The translations under genes and the position numbers were made by a program. Below, one piece after another: positions 8,098-15,231 of a DNA stretch of 64,000 nt (within the stretch, counting starts at the first letter, position 1; the number at the start of each line of letters is the position of its first letter). The notes under the pieces are model-generated. The model saw only the letters and a program-made list of their open reading frames with translations. It was not told where the DNA came from and did no database searches. Origin of the DNA: JAPUDQ01 sp964532145 (lineage in GTDB: Bacteria > Patescibacteriota > Saccharimonadia > Saccharimonadales > Saccharimonadaceae); contig CAZHGM010000001.1 in NCBI GenBank assembly GCA_964532145.1, positions 30,991 through 94,990 on the forward strand. The letters are read 5' to 3'.

Positions 8098-8474
8098 CAG
8101 ATATCTCTTGTAAGGTGCCGGGTAAGGGTGGGCATCACCCGACACCATACAACCCTTCAACCCACCCGGGCCGAACACGCGAAGCGTCAACGGTATATTG
8201 ATCTACGTACCGTACGCTCATGTCGTAGGACATGGTTGTTTGATACTCGCTACTGTGGTCCGCCTTTGATAGAATTCTCTCGCAGAGAAAATTCTATGTC
8301 GGGTCCGTCCTAAGACGGATAAAGTTAAAGGGGTTAGTATACGCGCTAGCTATAAATGCGTTAAAGTGGAGGGTAGAAAACTTCAAAGCAACTAGTGCGC
8401 AACCTAACAATATCTGTAATAATATTGTTAATGGGGGTATAAGGTGCGTTAATCCGCCTATTGACGGACTACCG
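8069..8474 (-). ncRNA. Structured non-coding RNA candidate, about 400 nt, class unknown
   Basis: No convincing protein frame fills this stretch. A near-consensus minus-strand promoter points into it and a strong terminator ends it. Predicted helices include TAGTCCG/CGGATTA (8465-8471 with 8450-8456), AACAATAT/ATATTGTT (8406-8429), TCCGTC/GACGGA (8304-8319), a 12-bp AGAATTCTCT-type hairpin with a bulge (8269-8297) and CATGTC/GACATG (8219-8234). Near the 3' end GGTGTCGGGT (8146-8137) pairs with ACCCGGCACC (8123-8114), and the loop CCCACCC pairs with upstream GGGTGGG (8167-8161), forming a pseudoknot. Two non-Watson-Crick positions are G-U in the minus sense but A-C in the plus sense, supporting the minus strand. 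I looked for RNase P and tmRNA signatures and did not find them. Confidence 0.6.
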
Positions 8475-8480
8475 ATGTAT

Positions 8481-8509
8481 ATATTAGCACGTAAGTGCTA
8501 TAATGTCAA
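8481..8509 (-). promoter_or_regulatory. Near-consensus promoter of the ncRNA, divergent from dprA
   Basis: On the minus strand TTGACA (8504-8509), a 17-bp spacer and TAATAT (8481-8486) predict initiation near 8474. The spacer contains the palindrome TTAGCAC-GTAA-GTGCTA, and on the plus strand TGCTATAAT (TATAAT 8499-8504) serves dprA, so the two promoters overlap face to face. Confidence 0.75.
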
Positions 8510-8529
8510 CACATTTTTACATAATTTTC

Positions 8530-9375
8530 ATGAAGATCAATACCATCACTCCAGATCATCACAATTTACTCAAGAGATTAGTAACTATTGATAGTCCTCC
8601 AAAAATCTTACGCTATATAGGAAATATTCCAAAACCGACTACTCCAGTAGTCTCTATCGTCGGTACGAGAAGGCCGACTGCTTATGGCCGCGCCGTCACC
8701 GAACAAATCGCCAGCGCCCTCGCAAGCCGTGGTGCGCTAATTGTCAGCGGTATGGCAATTGGTGTTGATGCTCTCGCGCATGCCGCCGCGCTTGATGCAG
8801 GCGGCCACACACTGGCAGTACTGCCGAGTGGTGTTGACGACCCGTATCCGAAGTCAAACCAGCGTCTCGCGAAACGCATCCTTGCTAATGGCGATGCTCT
8901 GATAAGCGAGTACGAAAACGGCCACAAGCCATACGCCCATGACTTTTTGTGGCGTAATCGCCTTGTCAGTGGTCTGGCGGATGCTGTGATCGTCACAGAG
9001 GCAAATCTTCGCAGCGGCACGCTCAGCACCGTCGCTCATGCCCTCGGTCAGGGCAAAGATGTCTATGTTGTCCCGGGACCCATCACCAGCCCACTGAGTG
9101 CAGGTTGTAACCGGCTTATCGCCCAGGGTGCCACGCCAATCACTGATGTTGACAGTTTGCTCGAGCAACTCGGCCTCACCGGTCAGGCATCACTGGCGCT
9201 CGGCGACTCGCCCGAAGAGGCCACTGTACTTGAGCTTATCCGATCTGGTATATCTGACGGTGATGAGTTGCTCACAAAATCCGGCTACCGTGCCGAGAAA
9301 TTCTCGCAAACACTGACCATGCTCGAGATCAAGGGATTCGTTCGCGCCCTAGGCGGCAACAAGTGGCGAGTGTGA
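8530..9375 (+). CDS. dprA: DNA-processing protein DprA
   Basis: DprA binds incoming single-stranded DNA and loads RecA during natural transformation. The Rossmann-like core shows IVGTRRPTAYGR, SGMAIGVDALAH, LPSGVD..YP and ISEY..G, followed by FLWRNRLVSGLADAVIVTEA and SGTL.TV..AL..GK.VYVVPG. The last 60 or so residues form a winged-helix domain (EEATVLELI, ...GFVRALGGNKWRV). The ATG at 8503 lies inside the -10 hexamer (8499-8504), so the second Met at 8530 is the likely start, with a leader of roughly 20 nt. The 3' end overlaps the convergent unknown gene by 27 bp. Suggests competence for DNA uptake. Confidence 0.95.
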   Translation: MKINTITPDHHNLLKRLVTIDSPPKILRYIGNIPKPTTPVVSIVGTRRPTAYGRAVTEQIASALASRGALIVSGMAIGVDALAHAAALDAGGHTLAVLPSGVDDPYPKSNQRLAKRILANGDALISEYENGHKPYAHDFLWRNRLVSGLADAVIVTEANLRSGTLSTVAHALGQGKDVYVVPGPITSPLSAGCNRLIAQGATPITDVDSLLEQLGLTGQASLALGDSPEEATVLELIRSGISDGDELLTKSGYRAEKFSQTLTMLEIKGFVRALGGNKWRV

Positions 9376-9948
9376 GTCAGCCGATGCATCCATTTGCTGC
9401 TGCATTGTCCGCCCTATGAGGAGATCAAGTAACCGGGTTGCCTCTTCGCACTTAAGTTTCTCCAGCAGCGGAAGACTCGCACTTGCCGTTTCGGGCAGTT
9501 TACTTGCTGGGACGATATCTTGAACCATCTCCTGTAATTCAGGATCAGTTGTGAGAGCGGTAAATATATAGTCTTCAAGGTCAGGATATGCATCAGTCAG
9601 CAACCTTCGATTAACATGACCTGTTGTAACAAGCTGTTCATCAGCCGCTAAATACGCCAGTAATTCTGGATCGCCCTCTCGTGGAGACTCAGCGATAGCG
9701 CTTCTCATCGCTTGAATTTCGAGTAGATGGGGAGATACGCTCACTTCAGCTGATAGCGTTGTCTCACCATACAGTGCGCCATTACCATTACGAGCAGTGA
9801 GTCCTGGAGTCTGCACGCCATAATTTTCCGCCCAGAGTAGGCCATTTTCTCGTGCATTATTTGTATCAACCAAAATATCGCGCCCACCCAAGACCTGCAC
9901 CTCATAACGAGTTGCGTACGGAATATTGTCGTTGCCAATACTACTCAT
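9349..9948 (-). CDS. Hypothetical protein under a palindromic operator
   Basis: This 199-residue acidic protein without membrane segments or cysteine motifs is not recognised. The first 70 residues look beta-rich (TRYEVQVLGGRDILVD); the rest is helical and Leu/Glu-rich (LEKLKCEEATRLLDLLIG). It is supported as a gene by a clear promoter and by a short leader with a weak purine-rich stretch before the ATG. Its tail overlaps dprA. The palindrome between -35 and -10 suggests tight regulation, but its regulator is unknown. Confidence 0.7.
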   Translation of the reverse strand: MSSIGNDNIPYATRYEVQVLGGRDILVDTNNARENGLLWAENYGVQTPGLTARNGNGALYGETTLSAEVSVSPHLLEIQAMRSAIAESPREGDPELLAYLAADEQLVTTGHVNRRLLTDAYPDLEDYIFTALTTDPELQEMVQDIVPASKLPETASASLPLLEKLKCEEATRLLDLLIGRTMQQQMDASADSHSPLVAA

Positions 9949-9973
9949 AATAAACTCTTTACTTATTTAAATG

Positions 9974-10002
9974 ATTATATCACTAAATTACAATTTAGTC
10001 AA
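9974..10002 (-). promoter_or_regulatory. Promoter with operator palindrome in the spacer
   Basis: On the minus strand TTGACT (9997-10002), 17 bp, TATAAT (9974-9979). The perfect 18-bp palindrome ACTAAATTGTAATTTAGT (9982-9999) fills the spacer and overlaps the -35, the place of a steric repressor site. Confidence 0.75.
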
Positions 10003-10287
10003 TTATGTTGTCCTACGAGCGCTCTTTTTGGTCTTTTTAGAACGTCTATGCCCATTATGCTACTGGTTGCATGGGACGTCAAACGAGGAGGTGTTTAAAA
10101 CAAATTCGAGTCTACATTGTATACCATATTTACGATAGCGCCTGCGGATACCCTGGACACCAGACACAATTATGGAGATCGTAAACCTGCGGTTAGCGAG
10201 CAACGGGCTACCTAGGCTACAAACCATAAAATGTAACACATATCATTTACAAATTATGTAACCATGCTAGTATAAGGCGCTGTATAT
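10003..10287. other. Intergenic region with paired segments, possible small RNA
   Basis: No protein gene was seen between the promoter of the unknown gene and topA. The stretch has a long-range 8-bp pair TTTACGAT (10129-10136) / ATCGTAAA (10178-10185) enclosing the hairpin CTGG-ACA-CCAG (10153-10163), and CCTGCGG occurs twice (10141-10147, 10186-10192). It could be a small structured RNA or the topA leader region. The topA -10 (TATAAG, 10271-10276) lies 11 nt before its ATG, so the paired region is upstream of that start point. I cannot assign a class or strand. Confidence 0.35.
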
Positions 10288-12789
10288 ATGAGCAAAAATT
10301 TAGTTATCGTCGAAAGCCCAGCCAAAGCCAAAACCATCGAGAAATACCTCGGTAAAGACTTCAAAGTGCTTTCAAGCATCGGCCATATCCGCAGCATTGC
10401 CAAAAAAACCAAAGACGGCTCACCGCCAATCGATGTTGCCAATGGCTTTGCCACTACCTACGAAATTGACCCCGACAAGAAAAAGACTATTGCTGAGCTT
10501 CGAAAAGCTGTCAAAGCCGCCGAAACTGTCTGGCTGGCAACCGATGAAGACCGCGAAGGGGAAGCGATCGCGTGGCATCTTTGTGAAGTGCTCAAACTTG
10601 ATCCCAGTAAAACAAATCGGATTGTGTTCCACGAGATTACGAAATCAGCCATCGAAGAAGCCGTGCAGCACCCCCGTACTGTTGACATGCATCTCGTACA
10701 GGCCCAACAAGCCCGTCAAATCCTTGACCGGATCGTCGGATTCGAACTAAGCCCGGTCGTCTGGCAAAAAGTCCCTGGCGGCAAAAGTGCCGGTCGCGTG
10801 CAGAGCCCGGCCGTGCGGCTCATCGTCGAGCGTGAGCGCGAAATTCGCGGATTTGAGAGCTCAAGCCAGTTTAAAGTGACAGCAGAGCTAGCCAGGGGCG
10901 AGAAGAAGGCAAAAGACATCTTCAAAGCTGAGTTACCGAAACGATTTGACACCGAGGAAGAAGCTCGACACTTCCTAGAAAGCATCATAGAAGCTTCGTA
11001 TACCGTATCCGATGTTACCAAGACCCCGGGCACACGCAACCCAGCTGCACCTTTCACCACCAGCACCTTGCAGCAGGATGCTAACGCCAAACTTGGCTTT
11101 GGCTCGCGTGCCACCATGGCAAGCGCTCAAAAGCTGTACCAAGACGGTAAAATCACGTACATGCGTACCGACAGTGTGAATTTGAGCAAACAAGCCATGG
11201 CTGCTGCGGCCAGCTACATCGAGAAAACCTATGGTAAAGACTACGTTCAAGTCCGTGCCTACAAAACCAAATCAGCCAGCGCCCAGGAGGCCCATGAAGC
11301 TATCCGCCCAACCGATATGTCACTCGAAAAAGCCAGTTCTAACGAATACGATCAGAAGCTCTACGATCTCATTCGCCGTCGCACACTTGCCTCACAAATG
11401 TCATCTGCCAAACTCGAGAAAACCGAAATTGTTATTGAAATTATTCCAAATTCCAACATCCAACATCCGACATCTACTTTTATCGCCAAGGGCGAAGTCA
11501 TTACATTCCCCGGATTTCTCGCCGTATACGGTGGTGGTAAGGATGACAACATGCTCCCCAGCCTCTCTGTAGGTGATGATGTGTTATTACAACAAGCCGA
11601 AGCACGACAAATTTTTGCTCGTCCACCTGCCCGCTACACCGAAGGAAGCCTCGTCAAAAAACTCGAAGAACTTGGCATCGGCCGCCCAAGTACCTATGCC
11701 ACCATTATCGGCACCGTGCAGAGTAGGGGATATGTTGAACGAGGAGAATCAGAAGGCACGCCACGAGAAGTGGTTGTCTTGACGCTGTCAAAACAAATGG
11801 AAAGAATGAAAGACCGAGAGACCGAGAGAGAATCGCAGAAATCACAGGCCACGCCAGCCCAAACAGAGAGGGTATATTCTCAAGAAGGCAGTATAAGCGT
11901 AGAGCAGTCGCAAAGCGACGAAACGCTGCCTTCGGAGAAAAAAACCGAATCTGTTTCGGATAACATCCGCCGCGAGGTCATCACTGAAAAAACCGGCTCA
12001 GACCGCGGGAAACTTATTCCAACACCGGCAGGAGAGCTGATTGCAGACTTCCTAACTGATCATTTCGAGCCAGTTGTCGACTACGGCTTTACCGCCAACG
12101 TTGAAAAGCACTTCGATGATATTGCCAGTAACACGCTCGCACGCAACACGATGCTCCAGGATTTTTACGAGCCATTCCATGGCCTCATAGCCAAATCGAG
12201 TGAAATCGACCGAAGTAAAGTCGGCGCCTCGCGTGAAGTCGGCATTCACCCAAAGTCTGGCAAACCTATCACAGCGCGTTTTGGCCGTTTCGGTCCAATG
12301 CTCCAGCTCGGCAGTAGCGAAGACGACACCAAGCCGGAGTTTGCTCCGATGCCTCGCGGCGCAACGATTGAAACCGTTACACTCGAGCAAGCCTTAACAG
12401 CATTTGAGCTGCCACGGATCGTCGGACAGAGCGATGACGGGCAGGAAATCAAAGCCAATATTGGTCGTTTCGGGCCGTACATACAGATCGGCTCGCTCTA
12501 TGTAAGCATCAAACCCGAAGACCCGCACACGATCACGCTCGAAACCGCCAAAGAACTCTATGCCGCTAAACTCCAGGCCGAGGCCGAGAAAAACATCGCT
12601 GATTTCGGCGATGGCATCAAGGTGCTCAATGGCCGTTTCGGGCCTTACATCACCGACGGTAAAAAGAATGCTAAAATCCCCAAAGATTCTGACCCGAAGA
12701 CCATCACGCACGACGAAGCCAAAAAACTTCTCGCCGAGGCCCCAGAGAAGGGCAAAGGCCGTCGTTTCCCCCGCCGCAAAAAGAAATAA
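10288..12789 (+). CDS. topA: DNA topoisomerase I with an extra internal segment
   Basis: Type IA topoisomerase, relaxes negative supercoils. The Toprim domain begins VIVESPAKAKTI and contains DEDREGEAIAWH; the active-site Tyr is in ITYMRTDS. The C-terminus has three Topo_C repeats (RFGRFGPMLQ, IGRFGPYIQ, NGRFGPYIT) and a basic tail instead of zinc ribbons. Residues 502-557 or so, between VVVLTLS and DNIRREVITEKTG, form an extra hydrophilic segment (Glu/Ser/Gln/Arg-rich) that the surrounding conserved sequence does not need. Its DNA carries a long hairpin. A second, smaller oddity is a NSNIQHPTS stretch encoded by near-repeats ACATCC around 11454-11475. The start follows TATAAG by 11 nt. Confidence 0.95.
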   Translation: MSKNLVIVESPAKAKTIEKYLGKDFKVLSSIGHIRSIAKKTKDGSPPIDVANGFATTYEIDPDKKKTIAELRKAVKAAETVWLATDEDREGEAIAWHLCEVLKLDPSKTNRIVFHEITKSAIEEAVQHPRTVDMHLVQAQQARQILDRIVGFELSPVVWQKVPGGKSAGRVQSPAVRLIVEREREIRGFESSSQFKVTAELARGEKKAKDIFKAELPKRFDTEEEARHFLESIIEASYTVSDVTKTPGTRNPAAPFTTSTLQQDANAKLGFGSRATMASAQKLYQDGKITYMRTDSVNLSKQAMAAAASYIEKTYGKDYVQVRAYKTKSASAQEAHEAIRPTDMSLEKASSNEYDQKLYDLIRRRTLASQMSSAKLEKTEIVIEIIPNSNIQHPTSTFIAKGEVITFPGFLAVYGGGKDDNMLPSLSVGDDVLLQQAEARQIFARPPARYTEGSLVKKLEELGIGRPSTYATIIGTVQSRGYVERGESEGTPREVVVLTLSKQMERMKDRETERESQKSQATPAQTERVYSQEGSISVEQSQSDETLPSEKKTESVSDNIRREVITEKTGSDRGKLIPTPAGELIADFLTDHFEPVVDYGFTANVEKHFDDIASNTLARNTMLQDFYEPFHGLIAKSSEIDRSKVGASREVGIHPKSGKPITARFGRFGPMLQLGSSEDDTKPEFAPMPRGATIETVTLEQALTAFELPRIVGQSDDGQEIKANIGRFGPYIQIGSLYVSIKPEDPHTITLETAKELYAAKLQAEAEKNIADFGDGIKVLNGRFGPYITDGKKNAKIPKDSDPKTITHDEAKKLLAEAPEKGKGRRFPRRKKK
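11877..11939 (+). repeat. Long imperfect palindrome inside the topA insert
   Basis: This 63-bp stem-loop has TTCTC/GAGAA outermost, then GAAGGC (11884-11889) / GCCTTC (11928-11933), AGCG (11896-11899) / CGCT (11924-11927), and an apical hairpin GTCGC-AAA-GCGAC (11907-11919). It lies inside the 168-nt in-frame insert 11791-11958, which also contains tandem GACCGAGA. It resembles a small intragenic palindromic element. Confidence 0.6.
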
Positions 12790-12842
12790 TAGGCCGCTCA
12801 CCAGGGCGAGTTGACCATTTTTTTGAATATTTGCAAATATTG

Positions 12843-12871
12843 TTGACTTGTGATATACAATGTGCTAATAA
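12843..12871 (+). promoter_or_regulatory. Promoter for a leaderless HD-domain gene
   Basis: TTGACT (12843-12848), 17 bp, TAATAA (12866-12871), then 6 nt to the ATG at 12878. The start point should coincide with the start codon. Confidence 0.7.
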
Positions 12872-12877
12872 TAGCCT

Positions 12878-13882
12878 ATGGAACACCCTGTTAGCACACC
12901 ATCCGCAACCGAACTGGCCACGATGGATCTTCGTGAAATAACGGAGATAAGCGAAACAGACGGTTATGCCTTAATCGAGCGATTATCCTATGAAATCGAA
13001 ACGACCGATTGGTCTGATGAAGACAAACAACTAGTATTCCAAGCCCTTGAGGACGCCCTACGCATTCATGAGGGTGACACCCAAGGCACCAGGCCCTTCA
13101 TCGTCCACCCGCTCCGGGTGGCGATTCGTATCATAAGCAATGATCATTTCAATGTCCGCGATCGGCCTGATCTTATCATCGCCGCACTGCTGCATGACTC
13201 AGTCGAGGACCATCCCGAGCGCTGGCTGCCTGAACTAGGAGATGTGAGTGATTTCAAGCAATCAGACTATGGGCAGTCTGCAATCTACGATCTTCAGCAG
13301 AGGGCGCTTGATGCAATTTCCGAACGATATGATAAAGCCGATGACCCAGAGTTCGGTAAGCGAATTCGAGGCATAGTTGAATGGCTGACGAGCGAGCCGT
13401 ATCGCGACGACCTCAACAAAGATGTCGAAAGCCCAGTAGAGCGTCAACTGCGTAAATGGGACGCATATGAATATGGTGTACGTGGCCTCATGCAATCTCC
13501 TGATGCGCTGGGTGCCAAAGTTATCAAACTGTCTGATTTTATAGAAAACTTCGTCGGCGGTATGAAGCACCATGAGAAGGAAGGTATGCGTACCCGTATG
13601 GCAAGGAAATACGTATTTCTCTCCAACGACATGTATGCGTTTGTAAAAGCCTCAAAAATTATTCCGAAATCATCCAAAGGCCGTCTCAGGCGTCAAATAG
13701 TGCGGGCTCAAAGCGACGCACTGCAGGCTATCAGTAGCCATGTCAAACTTCATCTTCAGGATGCCCCGCTCTATGACATATCCGGGAAAACTATTGAGAG
13801 GCTTGATGGCAGGAAGAAGGTCAAGCCCAGGAAAAGACTCGGCCTTGTCGCGCTAATATCATTACTCCGCTTTGGCGCATAA
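12878..13882 (+). CDS. HD-domain protein of RelA/SpoT hydrolase type
   Basis: 334 residues. The motifs HPLR (from H77) and HDSVED (106-111) fit the metal-binding HD domain of (p)ppGpp hydrolases of the SpoT/Mesh1 type. No nucleotidyltransferase (synthetase) domain and no TGS or ACT domains follow; the remainder is helical and ends in a very basic tail (KKVKPRKRL). It could be a small alarmone hydrolase, or an HD phosphohydrolase with another substrate. The gene stands alone between topA and the sigma-like gene, with its own promoter 6 nt before the ATG. Confidence 0.75.
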   Translation: MEHPVSTPSATELATMDLREITEISETDGYALIERLSYEIETTDWSDEDKQLVFQALEDALRIHEGDTQGTRPFIVHPLRVAIRIISNDHFNVRDRPDLIIAALLHDSVEDHPERWLPELGDVSDFKQSDYGQSAIYDLQQRALDAISERYDKADDPEFGKRIRGIVEWLTSEPYRDDLNKDVESPVERQLRKWDAYEYGVRGLMQSPDALGAKVIKLSDFIENFVGGMKHHEKEGMRTRMARKYVFLSNDMYAFVKASKIIPKSSKGRLRRQIVRAQSDALQAISSHVKLHLQDAPLYDISGKTIERLDGRKKVKPRKRLGLVALISLLRFGA

Positions 13883-13964
13883 GCGTATATCTTTTTACGA
13901 AACAACAAATCTAATCGCTAGAAAAGCCTCAAAATACTATTTACCATAAGCGCCAAGTATGTGC

Positions 13965-14040
13965 TATAATAATCGACATACGCAAATTGTGTTGTGAAAT
14001 AACAAATTTAGTTGACTGAAATCATAATTTGTTCTATAAT
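13965..14040 (+). promoter_or_regulatory. Two promoters and an inverted repeat upstream of the sigma-like gene
   Basis: An extended -10 (GTGCTATAAT, TATAAT 13965-13970) is followed by a full promoter TTGACT (14012-14017), 17 bp, TATAAT (14035-14040). The second -35 is bracketed by the 8-bp inverted repeat AACAAATT (14001-14008) / AATTTGTT (14026-14033), a likely operator. The resulting leader is about 50 nt and ends in a Shine-Dalgarno-like GAGG, unlike the leaderless genes. Confidence 0.6.
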
Positions 14041-14098
14041 TACAAACAAGATTGACACTATCAACCTATAACCCCGCTGTGAGGCACGAGGATTCAGC

Positions 14099-15151
14099 AT
14101 GAGTGAGATCGCAACCGAAGAAATGACCGTAGACACTAGTAGCGCCGTCGAGCGTATCCTGGGGAGTATTGAGCGCGAACGCGAACGCGAGATTATCGCC
14201 CGACGCTTTGGGCTCCACGACCGCAAGGAGACGCTAGAGCAAATCGGAGATCTGCTTGGGATTACACGTGAGCGCGTCCGCCAGCTCGAAAAGGCCATTC
14301 TTATCCGCCTCAAGCTCGCTGCCGAAAAAGACGCTGACAACGTTCAGGCCATCGAGAAGCACTTTATACGACATCTTCACGAGATGGGCGGGGCAGCACG
14401 CGTCAGCGACCTGACAAAGCGCGTTCACGCCACACCAAAGGATCTTGACCATGCCCACATCGCATTTATTGCTGAGTTAGCCCCAAACCTCACCGTGCTG
14501 AACGAAAATGATCACTACCATCACGGCATCGCCATTAAAGAACGTCATGATGAGAAAAAACTTCGCGGGGACATCGACTCGGTCGTAAAAACAATCAAAG
14601 AACACGGCCACCCTCTCTCGATCAATGATTTGCACGGCAAACTTAACCACGACCACCCTGACCAAGTACGTGCCATCGCTAGCCTAAGCAAAAACCTTTC
14701 AACACTGAAAGACCAATGGGGGCTTAACAAGTGGCCGACCGTCAATCCTAAAAATATCCGCGACAAGATCTATGTCATCTTGCAAGACGGCGGTAAACCG
14801 CTGCATTTTAGTGAGATCGCCAAGGCCATCAAAGGTAGCGACTTCAAACGTAAAAATGTTACCACCCAGGCAATCCATAATGAACTCATCAAAGACAAGC
14901 GATTCGTTCTAATCGGACGCGGTATCTATGCCCTCAACGAATGGGGATACAGCAAGGGCACCGTTAGCGATATCATCCGGGGAATTCTTAAAAAAGAGGG
15001 CGGTCCTCTGACCCGAGATGAGATTGTCCGTCGCGTCCTGAAGCACCGCCAGGTCAAAGAAACGACTATTTTGCTCAACCTGCAAAGCAAACCTGAGTTT
15101 AAACGCGTCGCCAAAGCGACCTATGCACTTGTCGAAGAAAAAGGGAAGTAG
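14099..15151 (+). CDS. Sigma-70 region 4 / HARE-HTH regulatory protein
   Basis: 350 residues. The first 75 match sigma-70 region 4: EREREIIARRFGL, ETLEQIGDLLGITRERVRQLEK. There is no region 2 or 3, so it cannot be a complete sigma factor. The rest contains repeated winged-helix units of HARE-HTH type, the fold of the RNA polymerase delta subunit (for example KPLHFSEIAKAI...YALNEWG and GPLTRDEIVRRVL...TYALVEEK). The combination suggests a protein that touches -35 DNA or RNA polymerase through region 4 and modulates promoter use. It has a long leader and an inverted-repeat promoter. Comparable proteins are known in candidate phyla, but their role is not established to my knowledge. Confidence 0.85.
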   Translation: MSEIATEEMTVDTSSAVERILGSIEREREREIIARRFGLHDRKETLEQIGDLLGITRERVRQLEKAILIRLKLAAEKDADNVQAIEKHFIRHLHEMGGAARVSDLTKRVHATPKDLDHAHIAFIAELAPNLTVLNENDHYHHGIAIKERHDEKKLRGDIDSVVKTIKEHGHPLSINDLHGKLNHDHPDQVRAIASLSKNLSTLKDQWGLNKWPTVNPKNIRDKIYVILQDGGKPLHFSEIAKAIKGSDFKRKNVTTQAIHNELIKDKRFVLIGRGIYALNEWGYSKGTVSDIIRGILKKEGGPLTRDEIVRRVLKHRQVKETTILLNLQSKPEFKRVAKATYALVEEKGK

Positions 15152-15231
15152 CATCGCCGTCTCACTACGGTCACCGCTATGACTGGCGTGGCTGTTAATT
15201 GTGTAACAGATGTGAGACAATAAGAATGACA

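Noticed and set aside
8069..8474. RNase P RNA or tmRNA identity for the structured RNA
   Set aside because: No GAGGAAAGTCC- or ACAGAA-type RNase P core on either strand, and no TTCGA T-arm, alanine-tRNA-like ends or resume-codon tag as in tmRNA.
8484..8502. CIRCE (HrcA) element at TTAGCAC-GTAA-GTGCTA
   Set aside because: The half-sites resemble CIRCE, but the real element is TTAGCACTC-N9-GAGTGCTAA; the spacing is wrong and no heat-shock gene is near.
10095..10125. tRNA gene suggested by AATTCGAGTC
   Set aside because: No acceptor, D or anticodon stems can be drawn around it.
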